From positions 105,606 through 169,605 of the forward strand of contig NZ_CP031116.1 of NCBI RefSeq assembly GCF_003568865.1: DNA of 64,000 bases. Direction: 5' to 3'. The position numbers and the translations under genes are program-made. The notes under the pieces are model-generated. The model saw only the letters and a program-made list of their open reading frames with translations. It was not told the DNA's origin and did not search any database. Shown here in pieces: positions 8,596-17,090 of this stretch (position 1 is its first letter; the number at the start of each line of letters is the position of its first letter). The stretch is from Rubrobacter indicoceani. Lineage in GTDB: Bacteria; Actinomycetota; Rubrobacteria; Rubrobacterales; Rubrobacteraceae.

Positions 8596-8843
8596 AAAGC
8601 CTCTCCTTTTTCGCACGCCCGACGGTGCTTATCGTACAGCAGAAGCCGGGCCCGAGGCGATGCCGGGCTCTTTGCCGACGCGGCGAAAAGGTTTTGCGGA
8701 GGGGATCACCTCGACCGGGACCTTGAAGCGCCCGGAGCAAGTTGACCACGCTTCAAGCGGTCGGGGGCCGTTTTCGGAGGTGGAAGTATCAGAAGGGATC
8801 GTCTAGCATCTTCCGGGTTGCCGGCGGAGACTACGGGGGGATC

Positions 8844-9836
8844 TTGGGTTTATCGAAACGGGTTGCGGTGTTTTCGCTGGGCGGGACCATCTCCTCGACC
8901 GGGGATTCCGCCGCCGGCGTGACGCCGACGCTGACGGGTGAGGACCTTGTCCGGGATGTGCCGCAGATATCCGGTGTCGCCGAAGTATCCGCGACTTCGT
9001 TCCGGCAGATGTCGTCCGGGGAGTTGACGCTCGACGACCTTGTAGAGCTTGCGGCGGAGATAGAGGCCGCCTTTGCATCCGGGGCGTCCGGCGCGGTCGT
9101 GACGCAGGGTACGGATACGATCGAGGAGACAGGCTTCGCTCTTGACCTACTGCTTGACCGCGAGGAACCCGTCGTCGTAACGGGGGCGATGCGAAATCCG
9201 ACCCTGCCCGGCGCGGACGGCCCGGCGAACCTGCTGGCGGCGGTGCAGGTCGCCGTGAGCGGGGCCGCCCGGGGCCTCGGCGCGCTCGTGGTGATAAACG
9301 ACGAGGTGCACGCCGCCCGGTTTGTCAGAAAGACCCACACCCAGAGCCCGGCGACGTTCCGCTCCGAACCGGCAGGCCCGGTCGGGTGGTTGGCGGAGGG
9401 AAGGGTACGGATCGTACAACGCCCGGTCGGGCGGCGGCATATCCCCGTTTCGGTCGAGTACACCGCCCGCCCCGTCGCGCTCTACACGGCCTCGCTCGGG
9501 GATGACGGGCGGGTGTTGCCGGAGTTGCCCGGCCTCGGCTACGGGGGGCTCGTCGTGGAGGCCATGGGCGGCGGCCACGTTCCGGAGGCGGTCGCCGACA
9601 GGCTGGAACTGCTTGCAGCGCAGATGCCCGTCGTACTCTCCTCGCGCACCGGCAGCGGCGACGTTCTGAGAAAAACCTACGGCTTCCCCGGCTCGGAGAT
9701 AGACCTTATCGGTCGGGGTCTGATCCCGTCCGGAACGCTCGACGGTCTGAAAGCCCGGATGCTCCTGAGCCTGCTCCTGAGAGCCGGAACCGGCCCGGAC
9801 GAGATCCGGAGCGCGTTCTGCGAAGGGTTCGGATAG
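8844..9836 (+). CDS. L-asparaginase family protein
   Basis: Cytosolic amidohydrolase converting asparagine (possibly glutamine) to the acid and ammonia. The chosen start is the TTG at 8844 (SKRVAVFSLGGTISS follows); the frame extends upstream to 8742 but those residues do not resemble the family. First catalytic motif FSLGGTIS places Thr near residue 12; the second, VVTQGTDTIEET, carries the Thr-Asp pair. GAMRNP and the C-terminal VLSSRTGSGDV loop are also typical. Length of about 330 aa is normal for type I/II asparaginases. The purine-like GGGGGG before the TTG is a weak ribosome site. It stands alone, divergent from the deacetylase operon across a 248-bp gap in which I see no clear element. 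Confidence 0.85.
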   Translation: MGLSKRVAVFSLGGTISSTGDSAAGVTPTLTGEDLVRDVPQISGVAEVSATSFRQMSSGELTLDDLVELAAEIEAAFASGASGAVVTQGTDTIEETGFALDLLLDREEPVVVTGAMRNPTLPGADGPANLLAAVQVAVSGAARGLGALVVINDEVHAARFVRKTHTQSPATFRSEPAGPVGWLAEGRVRIVQRPVGRRHIPVSVEYTARPVALYTASLGDDGRVLPELPGLGYGGLVVEAMGGGHVPEAVADRLELLAAQMPVVLSSRTGSGDVLRKTYGFPGSEIDLIGRGLIPSGTLDGLKARMLLSLLLRAGTGPDEIRSAFCEGFG

Positions 9837-10026
9837 CTTTATCCTCGATGCCCCGTGAGGCTACCCCGCGCCGAGCGGTTCGTCATGCCGGAGGCCGCCT
9901 GCCCCGAAGCGCCGCAACGTCCGGAAGGTAGCGGGCCTCTTCGCAGAACGCGAAAGCCGAGCGAACCGGCACATGGGCCGCAGCGGCCACCGCACGCAGC
10001 TTGAAGGCAGTGAACCCGCCCCGAAA

Positions 10027-10060
10027 ATAGCTTATGTAAATGACACTTTTCGCAAGCTAT
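10027..10060. repeat. lox-like 34-bp inverted-repeat site, candidate recombination site
   Basis: Two 13-bp arms, ATAGCTTATGTAA (10027-10039) and TTTCGCAAGCTAT (10048-10060), flank an 8-bp spacer ATGACACT. The arms match at 10 of 13 positions as inverted repeats, with the outer 7 bp perfect. A 13-8-13 layout is that of tyrosine-recombinase crossover sites, and the site is an AT-rich island 63 bp upstream of a tyrosine recombinase gene. It could instead be a promoter or operator: TATAAT overlaps its right edge at 10058-10063. Confidence 0.5.
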
Positions 10061-10123
10061 AATAACCGGCGTTAGTCCTGCGGTAGCGAAACACCGGCGG
10101 TAGCGTTTCGGGAGGTGGTTTTC

Positions 10124-11254
10124 ATGGGCGGGGATGGCTCTGTGGAGGGGCAGCGGCACGAGGTTTCGGGGGGTTCTGCGTTCTCTGGGGCAAAGGCGGA
10201 GAAGAAAGGGCCGGAGGACATCCGGGCCGCTTCGGGCGGGGTCGGGAAGATCGGGGGTCTTGTCGCGGAGGGGGTGCTTCTGGAGGCGGAGCCGCTGCCG
10301 GTTCGGGCGAACCCCGTGTCGGCGTACCTGGCGGGTCTCTCCGAGAGTTCGCGGCGTCCGATGCGCACGAACCTCGAGACGGTGGCGCGGCTGGTGTCGG
10401 GCGGGAGCGTCTGCGCGATGGAGCTTGCCTGGTGGAGACTCCGCTACGAGCACACCTCCCTTATCCGCTCGACGCTCGCCGCGTCCTACGCGCCGGCCAC
10501 CGCCAACCTTATGCTCTCCGCCATGCGCGGGGTGCTCAAGGCGTGCTTCAGGCTCGGCTACATCTCGGCCGACGATCTGCAGCGGGCCGCGGACATCCCC
10601 CCCGCCCGCGGCAGCCGCCTTCCCCCCGGCAGAGCCGTGGACCGGGGCGAACTCTACGCCCTTTTCCGGCTGTGCTACAGAGACATCAAAAAAGCCCGGG
10701 GGGCCCGGGACGCGGCGCTCTTCGCCCTTCTTTACGCCTGTGGTCTTCGAAGAAGCGAGGCGGTCTCTCTGGATCTCGTGGACTACAACCCCGAGACCCT
10801 TGAGGTCCGGGTGAGAGGCAAGGGCAACAGGGAGCGGATGGTCTACGCTGAAGGCGGGGCCGACAGGGCGGTGAACCTGTGGGTCGGCGTAAGGGGCGGG
10901 GAGCCCGGGGCTCTTTTCCTGCCCGTGAACAAGGGCGGGACCGTGGTGCGGGCCAGAACCGACCCCGACGGGGAGGTTGCGGCGGCGAGGCTGAGCGATC
11001 AGGCCGTCTACGACATCGTAAAGAGGCGTCACAGGGAGGCCGGGGTGAAGAAGCTCTCCCCCCACGACTTCAGAAAGACCTTTGTCGGGGACCTGCTCGA
11101 CGCGGTGGGCGACCTCTCGGTGGCCCAGCAGCTCGCCGGACACGCCGATCCGGGAACGACGGCGCGCTACGATCGGCGCGGGGAGCGGGCCAAAAAAAAG
11201 GCGGCCGGCCACCTGCACGTCCCGTACTTCGGGGACGACACCGGGCAGCCGTAG
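10124..11254 (+). CDS. Tyrosine recombinase / phage-type integrase
   Basis: Site-specific recombinase. The ATG at 10124 is preceded by GGGAGG at good spacing and is preferred to the in-frame GTG at 10115. The first 60 residues are Gly-rich and probably disordered. A SAM-like core-binding domain spans about 65-170. The catalytic domain shows ACGLRRSEAVSLDL (Arg), RGKGNRERMV (beta-hairpin Lys region), SPHDFRKTFVGDLL (H-x2-R), LAGHADPGTTARYDRR (His and the nucleophile Tyr). All catalytic residues are present, so it should be active. With a replication initiator on the same molecule and a lox-like site just upstream, plasmid multimer resolution is the simplest role; integration is the alternative. 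Confidence 0.88.
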   Translation: MGGDGSVEGQRHEVSGGSAFSGAKAEKKGPEDIRAASGGVGKIGGLVAEGVLLEAEPLPVRANPVSAYLAGLSESSRRPMRTNLETVARLVSGGSVCAMELAWWRLRYEHTSLIRSTLAASYAPATANLMLSAMRGVLKACFRLGYISADDLQRAADIPPARGSRLPPGRAVDRGELYALFRLCYRDIKKARGARDAALFALLYACGLRRSEAVSLDLVDYNPETLEVRVRGKGNRERMVYAEGGADRAVNLWVGVRGGEPGALFLPVNKGGTVVRARTDPDGEVAAARLSDQAVYDIVKRRHREAGVKKLSPHDFRKTFVGDLLDAVGDLSVAQQLAGHADPGTTARYDRRGERAKKKAAGHLHVPYFGDDTGQP

Positions 11255-11321
11255 ACGTGCCGGCCCGGTTCTGGCCCCCGGTCGGGTTACGCCTCTGAAC
11301 AAACGGAGCCGTCGACGGAGG

Positions 11322-12803
11322 CTAGCTTGTCTTTCGGGCGTCCGGCAGAACCGTCACGTTAAAGGCCGTTCCCTCGGACATATCAGCCCGGTCCTGGTTG
11401 AAGATCGCCCACCTCCCGGCGCCGGAGTCGTACCAGACGCCCACCGCGCGGTCGTTGTACGTGCCGTTGTCGTTGCCCGGGTTCCAGTTCTGCGTTACAG
11501 AGATAATGGCGTCGGGGTTGCCGTTTACCCGGCTGTTGTCTATGTAGGTGCTGTTGCCCGAGATGTTGCCTGGAGCGGCGCGGTGAACGGAGGCGAAGAC
11601 AACCGGCTCCGGAGCTTCTGCAGCGGGCAAGGCCGCCGGTCCGGTCGGTGCGGGGGCCGCTTCGGACCGCTCGTTAGCGCCCCCCGTGAAGTTGCGGAGG
11701 ACCTCACCTGCGCCGGCCTCCGCAAGACCGAGAACACCCGCCGCTCCGAGCAGCGCGGCGACGGACAGCGCGGCGGCCCCGGCAAGGTACCCGCTCAGGC
11801 GTTTTCTGCTTCTTCTTTTCCGGGCCGCAACGCCCACCACGGTGTCGGCCTCGGCTCTATCTCCCGCCCGGGCCCCGCCGGGCCGCAGGCCGGGCGAACC
11901 CGCCCGTCGGTTCACCGCATACTCTCTGGCAAAGCCGCGCCCGGGGCTTTCGGCCTGTGTCAGTCTGTCCCCGACGAGCTCGAGGTCCGCTATGAGTTCA
12001 GAGGCAGTATCGTAGCGCTCGGCCTGGTTTTTGGCCAGCAGCCTCCCCACCACGACCTCCATCCCGCCCGGAAAGTGGGAGTCACCGACCTTAAGAGCGT
12101 AGAGCCTCGGGGGCAACTCGTTTATGTGCTTTATGGCCGTGGCGAGCGGGCTGTCGGCCTCGAAGGGCCGCTCGCCGGTGAGCATCTGGTAGAGGACAAC
12201 GCCCAGGGAGTACAGGTCGCTCGCCGGCCCAACCTCCTCCCCCATGGCCTGCTCGGGGGACATGTAGTCAGCGGTGCCGAGCGCAAACCCCGTCCGGGTC
12301 ATGCAGGGCGCCGAAGCGGCGCGGGCGATGCCGAAATCCGTCAGCTTCGCCTCGCCCGAGACGGTGAAGAGAACGTTCTGGGGCTTCACGTCCCGGTGTA
12401 TGACCCCGCCGTCGTGGGCGGCGCCGAGGGCCCTTGCCACCTGGTGTGAGATCTTCACGGCCGCACGGGCTTCAAGAGGTCCTTCCCGAAGGATAAGTTC
12501 CTTCAGCGTGCCGCCCGATACGTACTCCATCACGATAAACTGGGCGCCGTCGTCGGTCTCGCCCAGATCGTAGACCGGGACTATGTTCGGATGGGAGAGC
12601 GCGGCGGCACTTCTTGCCTCGCGCCTGAAGCGCTCGACGGACTCCTCGTCGTCAGCGAACGGCCGGGCGAGTATCTTTACCGCCACATCTCGATAAAGAA
12701 CCTCGTCACGGGCCAGATACACCTCGCCCATACCGCCCCGACCGACAAGGTCCGACGGACGATAACGGTTGTCTATCAAGGACGGTGACGCGCCGTCGAT
12801 CAT
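11322..12803 (-). CDS. Membrane Ser/Thr protein kinase with an extracellular C-terminal domain
   Basis: PknB-type (Hanks) kinase. ATG at 12803 with GGAGTGAGAG upstream. Kinase domain about residues 14-275: VGRGGMGEVYLARD (Gly-rich loop), VAVKIL (ATP Lys), VIHRDVKPQNVLF (catalytic loop), LTDFGIARA, and GTADYMSPEQA (APE-equivalent). A basic juxtamembrane run (RKRRSRKR) precedes one transmembrane helix, about 333-356 (LAGAAALSVAALLGAAGVLG). After an Ala/Pro-rich stalk there is a compact C-terminal domain of about 80 residues (SVHRAAPGNISG..., VTQNWNPGNDNGTYND, VGVWYDSGAGRWAIFNQD). I recall this unnamed domain in secreted bacterial proteins, but not as a usual PASTA-type sensor. It probably senses something outside the cell; the ligand is unknown. 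Confidence 0.88.
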   Translation of the reverse strand: MIDGASPSLIDNRYRPSDLVGRGGMGEVYLARDEVLYRDVAVKILARPFADDEESVERFRREARSAAALSHPNIVPVYDLGETDDGAQFIVMEYVSGGTLKELILREGPLEARAAVKISHQVARALGAAHDGGVIHRDVKPQNVLFTVSGEAKLTDFGIARAASAPCMTRTGFALGTADYMSPEQAMGEEVGPASDLYSLGVVLYQMLTGERPFEADSPLATAIKHINELPPRLYALKVGDSHFPGGMEVVVGRLLAKNQAERYDTASELIADLELVGDRLTQAESPGRGFAREYAVNRRAGSPGLRPGGARAGDRAEADTVVGVAARKRRSRKRLSGYLAGAAALSVAALLGAAGVLGLAEAGAGEVLRNFTGGANERSEAAPAPTGPAALPAAEAPEPVVFASVHRAAPGNISGNSTYIDNSRVNGNPDAIISVTQNWNPGNDNGTYNDRAVGVWYDSGAGRWAIFNQDRADMSEGTAFNVTVLPDARKTS

Positions 12804-12822
12804 CTCTCACTCCGCTGCTAAT

Positions 12823-12849
12823 CGTAATGGTCTGTTGATTGTCATTACG
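12823..12849. promoter_or_regulatory. 7-bp inverted repeat upstream of the kinase gene
   Basis: CGTAATG (12823-12829) and CATTACG (12843-12849) are perfect inverted arms with a 13-bp AT-rich centre, 20-46 bp upstream of the kinase ATG on the minus strand. Position and symmetry suggest an operator; no regulator can be assigned. Confidence 0.4.
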
Positions 12850-12992
12850 GGGGAACGGATAGGACCGGATCACTCCAGACCGCCGGAACGGCGACCCCCG
12901 CTGACAGCTACCGGGCGGAAAACAGCCTGAAGCGCCGTCGCAGGCCGGTGCTTCGACCCGGGGTCGGGGCAAACCGCACCGGTGGCCCCGGG

Positions 12993-14996
12993 TCATCCAA
13001 AGAAAACGCGGACCTCACTCCGGAGGGTCGTTGTCGGGGCGTCCGGCAGGGCGCGCACAACGGAACTCCCCCATCCCTTCCGGCTCACCCTCGGGTCGAG
13101 TATCGCGATAACGCCCCGGTCTTCGGCGCGACGCATAAGCCGACCGGCCCCCTGCCTGAGGGAGATCTGCGCCCTCGGGAGCGAGACGTCCGGAAACCAT
13201 CCCCGGCCTTCGAGGTCGGCCTTCTCCGAGAGCTTCCGTATAACCGGGTCGTTCGGCGGCGGGAACGGGACCCGGTCCATCACGACGAGCGATACCGCTT
13301 CGCCGGGTACGTCTATCCCCTCCCAGAACGTTCTTGTCCCGACAAGCACCCCGCCCTCGCTCCCCTTAAGCCAGGAGACAAGCCGCCCGGAGGAGTCGTC
13401 CCCCTGAAAGCGCACCGGGTATTCGGCCGTGTCGAGGTCCTCCCGAAACGCATCGAGGGCGCGCTTTGTCGAGAGCAGCACAAGGGTCCGGCCCTCTGCA
13501 AGCGAGATCAACTCCTCCGTCCGGCGAATGGCGGCGGGCGTGAAACGGTCGGCTTCGCCGTAGCCGGGGGTCGGCAGGTCGTCCGCAAGGTATATAAGGC
13601 ACCGCCCGGCGTAGTCGAAGATGTCGCCGCCCGCGTGCTCCTCGACCTTTTTCTCGGTGGCCTTTGTCCGGCGGTCCTTCCCGACGGCCGGCACCGGGAC
13701 AAGAGGTCCGTCCCCGAGCCCGAGACGACCCCGGGCGTAGGAGAAAGTCGCTCCGCCCGGCCCCTCACCGCTGCCGCGACCGTTGGCCAGGGTTGCGCTT
13801 GCAAGCACCACACCCCGCCCGTTGAACATCGGAAGTACTACCTCCCGGAAGGCGGCCTCCGTGTCTACCAGCCAGCTTCTGAGCTCGGGGTAGGGCTTGC
13901 GACTCCGGACGCGGCTCCGACCGGCGGTTACGGAGTAGGCGTGAGATTCCTCCTGCGGCGCGTAGAAGGACTCGAGGTCGCTCTTCAGCCGTCCGACCAT
14001 CCCGGCGAGGTTGTTCGCCTCTTCCCTCGGGTCGTTTGCAAGCGACCGCTTTACGGAGCCGAGGGCCTCCGTGAGGCTCCCGTAGCCGCCCGGCGCCCCG
14101 GATCTCCCGCCCAGCTCGGGGTTGTTCTGCAGGCTCTCGAAGAACCGCTCGGCGGCAAGGGCCGCGCCGTCGGCGGCGTCGGTCGCGCCCACGCTTTTTT
14201 TCTTTGCCTGGCGCATGGCGTAGAGGACGCGACCGTAGCTGACCCGGGCTCCGAAAGCCTCGGCCATCACGTTCTCAAGACGGTGGGCCTCATCTATAAC
14301 GAGATGTCGGCCCTCAAGGTCGAAGATAGCACCCCCCGTCGCGGCGTTTGCAAGGAGCAGCGCGTGGTTTACAACGATGATGTCGGCCTCTGCGGCCCGG
14401 TCGCGGTGGGCGTAGTAGAAGCACCCCTCGCGAAAGGGGCAGCCCGCCGGAGCGCAGTCCTCGCCGTCCGAGGCGATCTCGGCCCAGGTCCCGGCGGGCA
14501 CCGGGAAATAGAGGTCTTCGCGGTCGCCCGTCGCGGTCTCCGAGGCCCAGAGGTCAAGGTTTCTGACCACGCCCTCATCGAAGATGGACCCCGCCCGGAG
14601 CGTCTCCTGGTGTCGCTGAATGCACAAAAAGTTTCTCCGACCCTTCATCACCGCATACGAGAAACCCTCGTCCTCCGGATAGCCGAGCTGCTCAGATACG
14701 GCCTTTCTGAGCGGCGGGATGTCCTTTTCGAGAAGCTGGTGCTGAAGGGCGATGGTGGCGGTCGAGACTATGACTTTCTCCCCGGCCAGGGCGGCGGGTG
14801 CAAGGTACGCAAGGCTCTTCCCCGTCCCGGTCGGGGCGTCGGCCAGAAGGATGCCTGCGGAGTTGAAGGCGCCGGCGACCCGGTGCGCGAGCGCAACCTG
14901 CTGCCCGCGCCTGACGTAGCCGGGCTTCCTTGAGAAAAGCGTCCCGTCGCTTGCAAAGAGCCGCTCCACCCGGCGGTCGCTTTCGGTCCGGCTCAT
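12993..14996 (-). CDS. DinG/XPD-type ATP-dependent DNA helicase
   Basis: Superfamily 2 helicase, 5'-3' polarity in the family, used in repair or R-loop removal. Motif I is ADAPTGTGKSLAYLAP (about residues 52-67); motif Ia VIVSTATIALQHQLL; motif II VIDEAHRLENV; motif VI near the end QGAGRLMRR, after VLVGTRTFWEGIDVPGEAV. Cysteines for a 4Fe-4S cluster are present: NFLCIQRHQ and then DCAPAGCPFREGCFYY, giving four Cys between motifs Ia and II as in XPD/DinG. Length of 667 aa fits DinG-like proteins without an exonuclease domain. It is monocistronic, and the plasmid location is noteworthy because DinG homologues are usually chromosomal but also occur on conjugative plasmids. Confidence 0.88.
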   Translation of the reverse strand: MSRTESDRRVERLFASDGTLFSRKPGYVRRGQQVALAHRVAGAFNSAGILLADAPTGTGKSLAYLAPAALAGEKVIVSTATIALQHQLLEKDIPPLRKAVSEQLGYPEDEGFSYAVMKGRRNFLCIQRHQETLRAGSIFDEGVVRNLDLWASETATGDREDLYFPVPAGTWAEIASDGEDCAPAGCPFREGCFYYAHRDRAAEADIIVVNHALLLANAATGGAIFDLEGRHLVIDEAHRLENVMAEAFGARVSYGRVLYAMRQAKKKSVGATDAADGAALAAERFFESLQNNPELGGRSGAPGGYGSLTEALGSVKRSLANDPREEANNLAGMVGRLKSDLESFYAPQEESHAYSVTAGRSRVRSRKPYPELRSWLVDTEAAFREVVLPMFNGRGVVLASATLANGRGSGEGPGGATFSYARGRLGLGDGPLVPVPAVGKDRRTKATEKKVEEHAGGDIFDYAGRCLIYLADDLPTPGYGEADRFTPAAIRRTEELISLAEGRTLVLLSTKRALDAFREDLDTAEYPVRFQGDDSSGRLVSWLKGSEGGVLVGTRTFWEGIDVPGEAVSLVVMDRVPFPPPNDPVIRKLSEKADLEGRGWFPDVSLPRAQISLRQGAGRLMRRAEDRGVIAILDPRVSRKGWGSSVVRALPDAPTTTLRSEVRVFFG

Positions 14997-15131
14997 GCGT
15001 CGCGACCGTTGTTCGGGCCGGGTGTGATGAACGTAGAGGTCACCACCTTATTCTATCCGCCCGCGCGGAACTCTTCCCCGGCGGCCCCGGTGGGCTTCGG
15101 GGTGCGTTTCGCCTGTCGCTCTCTGACCGGC

Positions 15132-15881
15132 CTACGAAACCCCCGCCCGCCGGGCCTCTTCGGCGGCCCGCTCCGCGCCCGCCTGCCACGGTTCGCCGTG
15201 CCCGGTGAGCACGGTCCTCGCCCCGGTGCGCGCCAGGGCTTCAAGCGAAGCGAGGGCCCGCTCGCTGTCGGCGGTGGCCGCCCGGGCGACGATACGCGGT
15301 CCCCTGAGCGCGGTATAGGGGTCCAGCATCACAACGGCGTCCCCCGCGATAACGCAGTCCCGGTCCGGGAAGTGAAGCGCCGAGTGCCCCAGGGTGTGGC
15401 CCGGGGTAAAGACAACCCGCGGGGAACCGGGGACCGGGAGGATGCCGGGTTCTGATCCGTAGCGCACGACCTCTTTTACCGGCTCGGGCCACCACGCCCG
15501 GTTGCGCAGAAAGGAGGCAACCATCGGCGCGGCCCGAAACTGCGTAGCGACGTACAGCAGCCGGGCGCGCTCGTGAGCGTACTGGCGCGGCTGTCCGGTT
15601 AGCGGAACGTCGTTTTCGTGTACAAAGACCGGAACCCCGAGCTCCCTCCGTGCCCGCTCGGCAAAGCCGAGGTGGTCGAAGTGGGCGTGGGTCAGAACAA
15701 CGGCGGCGACGTCGGAGAGACCGCGCCCCAGCCTCCCGAGCGCCGCTTCGAAAAAGGGCCACGAGGTTGGCAAACCCGTGTCAACCACGGTAACGCCGCC
15801 ATCATCCCCTTCGACAAGGTAGAAGTTGGTATACGAGTTCTCGACGCGGTGAACTCCCTCGGCCACGCTTCGCTGCAACAT
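15132..15881 (-). CDS. MBL-fold metallo-hydrolase
   Basis: Zinc-dependent hydrolase of the metallo-beta-lactamase fold. The start is the ATG at 15881 (LQRSVAEGVHRVENSYTNFY follows) with GGGAGGCGG upstream; the upstream frame to 16022 runs through a tandem repeat and is unlikely to be coding. Motifs: VVDTGLP (motif 1), THAHFDHLG (HxHxDH), TPGHTLGHS (His of motif 3), IAGDAVV (bridging Asp), and LTGHGEPW near the end. About 250 aa, no signal peptide. The family includes lactonases, glyoxalase II-like enzymes and others, so no substrate is claimed. It stands downstream of the manganese catalase on the same strand with a 318-bp gap. Confidence 0.85.
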   Translation of the reverse strand: MLQRSVAEGVHRVENSYTNFYLVEGDDGGVTVVDTGLPTSWPFFEAALGRLGRGLSDVAAVVLTHAHFDHLGFAERARRELGVPVFVHENDVPLTGQPRQYAHERARLLYVATQFRAAPMVASFLRNRAWWPEPVKEVVRYGSEPGILPVPGSPRVVFTPGHTLGHSALHFPDRDCVIAGDAVVMLDPYTALRGPRIVARAATADSERALASLEALARTGARTVLTGHGEPWQAGAERAAEEARRAGVS

Positions 15882-15947
15882 TTCAGCCGCCCGCCTCCCG
15901 GTGAAAATCCTCAGGCTCCGGTGCCCGGTAGCCTGGATCGTTCTTCC

Positions 15948-15999
15948 TGTACCTCTGTCCTGCATCTCTGTCCTGCATCTCTGTCCTGCATCTCTGCCG
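15948..15999. repeat. 13-bp tandem repeat, four units
   Basis: Units TGTACCTCTGTCC, TGCATCTCTGTCC, TGCATCTCTGTCC and TGCATCTCTGCCG follow head to tail; the middle two are identical. The array lies 67-118 bp upstream of the MBL gene start, in its likely promoter region. A unit length of 13 is not a multiple of 3, which argues against coding sequence here. Confidence 0.8.
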
Positions 16000-16139
16000 A
16001 ACGGCCTCCACGCCGACCCCACGCGGTGCGCAGGGTGCGGCTCCCTTCGCCGCCCTCTCTTCGGGGAACCGTCCGGGCCGCGGCAGGGCGCCGCGTTCTC
16101 CTCTTTGCCGGGCTCTTCGGGCGGCCTCGGAGTGAAAGA

Positions 16140-16164
16140 GGGGCCCTGACCCGAGGCGGGCCCC
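16140..16164 (-). terminator. GC hairpin downstream of manganese catalase
   Basis: GGGGCCC (16140-16146) and GGGCCCC (16158-16164) form a perfect 7-bp stem with an 11-nt loop, 36 bp past the catalase stop on the minus strand. There is no T tract, so it may be a weak or Rho-assisted terminator or an mRNA-stabilising hairpin. The rest of the 15882-16199 gap holds only the 13-bp tandem repeat. Confidence 0.4.
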
Positions 16165-16199
16165 GGAGATTCCAGAGCCCGCCCCTGATCGTCGGCCGG

Positions 16200-17090
16200 C
16201 TAGGAGGAGGCCGGGGACTTTGGCTGCTTGGGCGTGCCGTAGAGCCTCGGGTCGACCTCGGAGAGTTCCCCGAACTCCGGCGCAAGCGCCTCCGGGCTTG
16301 CCACGTACTCGAACTTGCCCTTGCCGTCCTTCGACGGGCCGTTCGCCCAGCGGCCCTCGGCGCTCTCCTCACCCTCAGAGAAGTTCATGAACTGGTAAGC
16401 GACCCCGCTCATCTCCCGCTCCTGGGGGAAGTTCGACGGCACGGGGGTGTCCTCAAGACCATCCGCCTCCAGTTCCTCTATCGCCGCAAGCCACTGGTTC
16501 TGATGCATGGTGTCCCGGGCAAGCAGAAACGAGAACATATCCCTTACGCCCGGGTCTTCGGTGAGCTGGTAGAGCCGCGCAACCTGCAACCGCCCCTGGC
16601 TTTCGGCGGTTACGTTGAAGCGCATGTCGGCCAGCAGGTTGCCGCTTGCAACGATGTAGCCCGTGTTCCAGGGGTTGCCCATGCTGTCCCTCGGGGTCGC
16701 GCCCATGCCGCTCACCACGGCGTGCTGCGGGTTCATCGCCGCGTTGATTATCGCCGACTGCGTGTCTCCACCGCCGAGCACCGAGGCGACGATGCCGCCG
16801 TCCGATGCCCCGTTTGCAGCCTCCTCGGCCTCCACGGGGCTTGTCTCAAGAAGCCGGGCGACCATCGTCGCAAGCATCTCGACGTGGCCTATCTCCTCCG
16901 TCGCCGTGTCCATGAGCATGTCCTTGTACTTCGCCGGTCCGCGGCAGTTCCAGCCCTGGAAGAGGTAGCCGATCATAACGCTCATCTCGCCCCACTGACC
17001 GCCTATAAGCTCCTGCATCTGCTTGGCGAATATGGGGTCTGCCTTTTCGGGCTTTGCATGGTACTGATACTGCTTTACGTGTCTGAACAC
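16200..17090 (-). CDS. Manganese catalase
   Basis: Non-haem catalase breaking hydrogen peroxide to water and oxygen at a di-manganese centre in the cytosol. Starts at GTG 17090 (FRHVKQYQYHAKPE follows) with GGAAGGA upstream. Ferritin-like four-helix core: MQELIGGQWGEMSVMIGYLF (Glu ligand), TEEIGHVEMLATMV (Glu and His ligands), then AESQGRLQVARLYQLTEDPG and RDTMHQNQWLAAIEELE (Glu and His ligands of the second half). GNPWNTGYIVASGNLLADM between them is a family signature. 296 aa with the usual C-terminal extension. Such enzymes are common in radiation- and heat-tolerant Rubrobacter-like bacteria. No nearby peroxide regulator is visible. Confidence 0.93.
   Translation of the reverse strand: MFRHVKQYQYHAKPEKADPIFAKQMQELIGGQWGEMSVMIGYLFQGWNCRGPAKYKDMLMDTATEEIGHVEMLATMVARLLETSPVEAEEAANGASDGGIVASVLGGGDTQSAIINAAMNPQHAVVSGMGATPRDSMGNPWNTGYIVASGNLLADMRFNVTAESQGRLQVARLYQLTEDPGVRDMFSFLLARDTMHQNQWLAAIEELEADGLEDTPVPSNFPQEREMSGVAYQFMNFSEGEESAEGRWANGPSKDGKGKFEYVASPEALAPEFGELSEVDPRLYGTPKQPKSPASS

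Noticed and set aside
9850..10026. Minus-strand short frame reading FTAFKLRAVAAAAHVPVRSA
   Set aside because: About 57 codons without a clear start or ribosome site and extending into the lox-like site; possibly a gene remnant but not supportable.
12948..14933. 661-aa open frame opposite the DinG-type helicase
   Set aside because: A frame kept open by high GC on the complementary strand of a clearly recognisable helicase; its sequence is Arg/Gly/Pro-rich without domain features.
15948..15999. CRISPR array
   Set aside because: Head-to-tail 13-bp units with no spacers; a simple tandem repeat. No CRISPR-like array was seen anywhere in the window.
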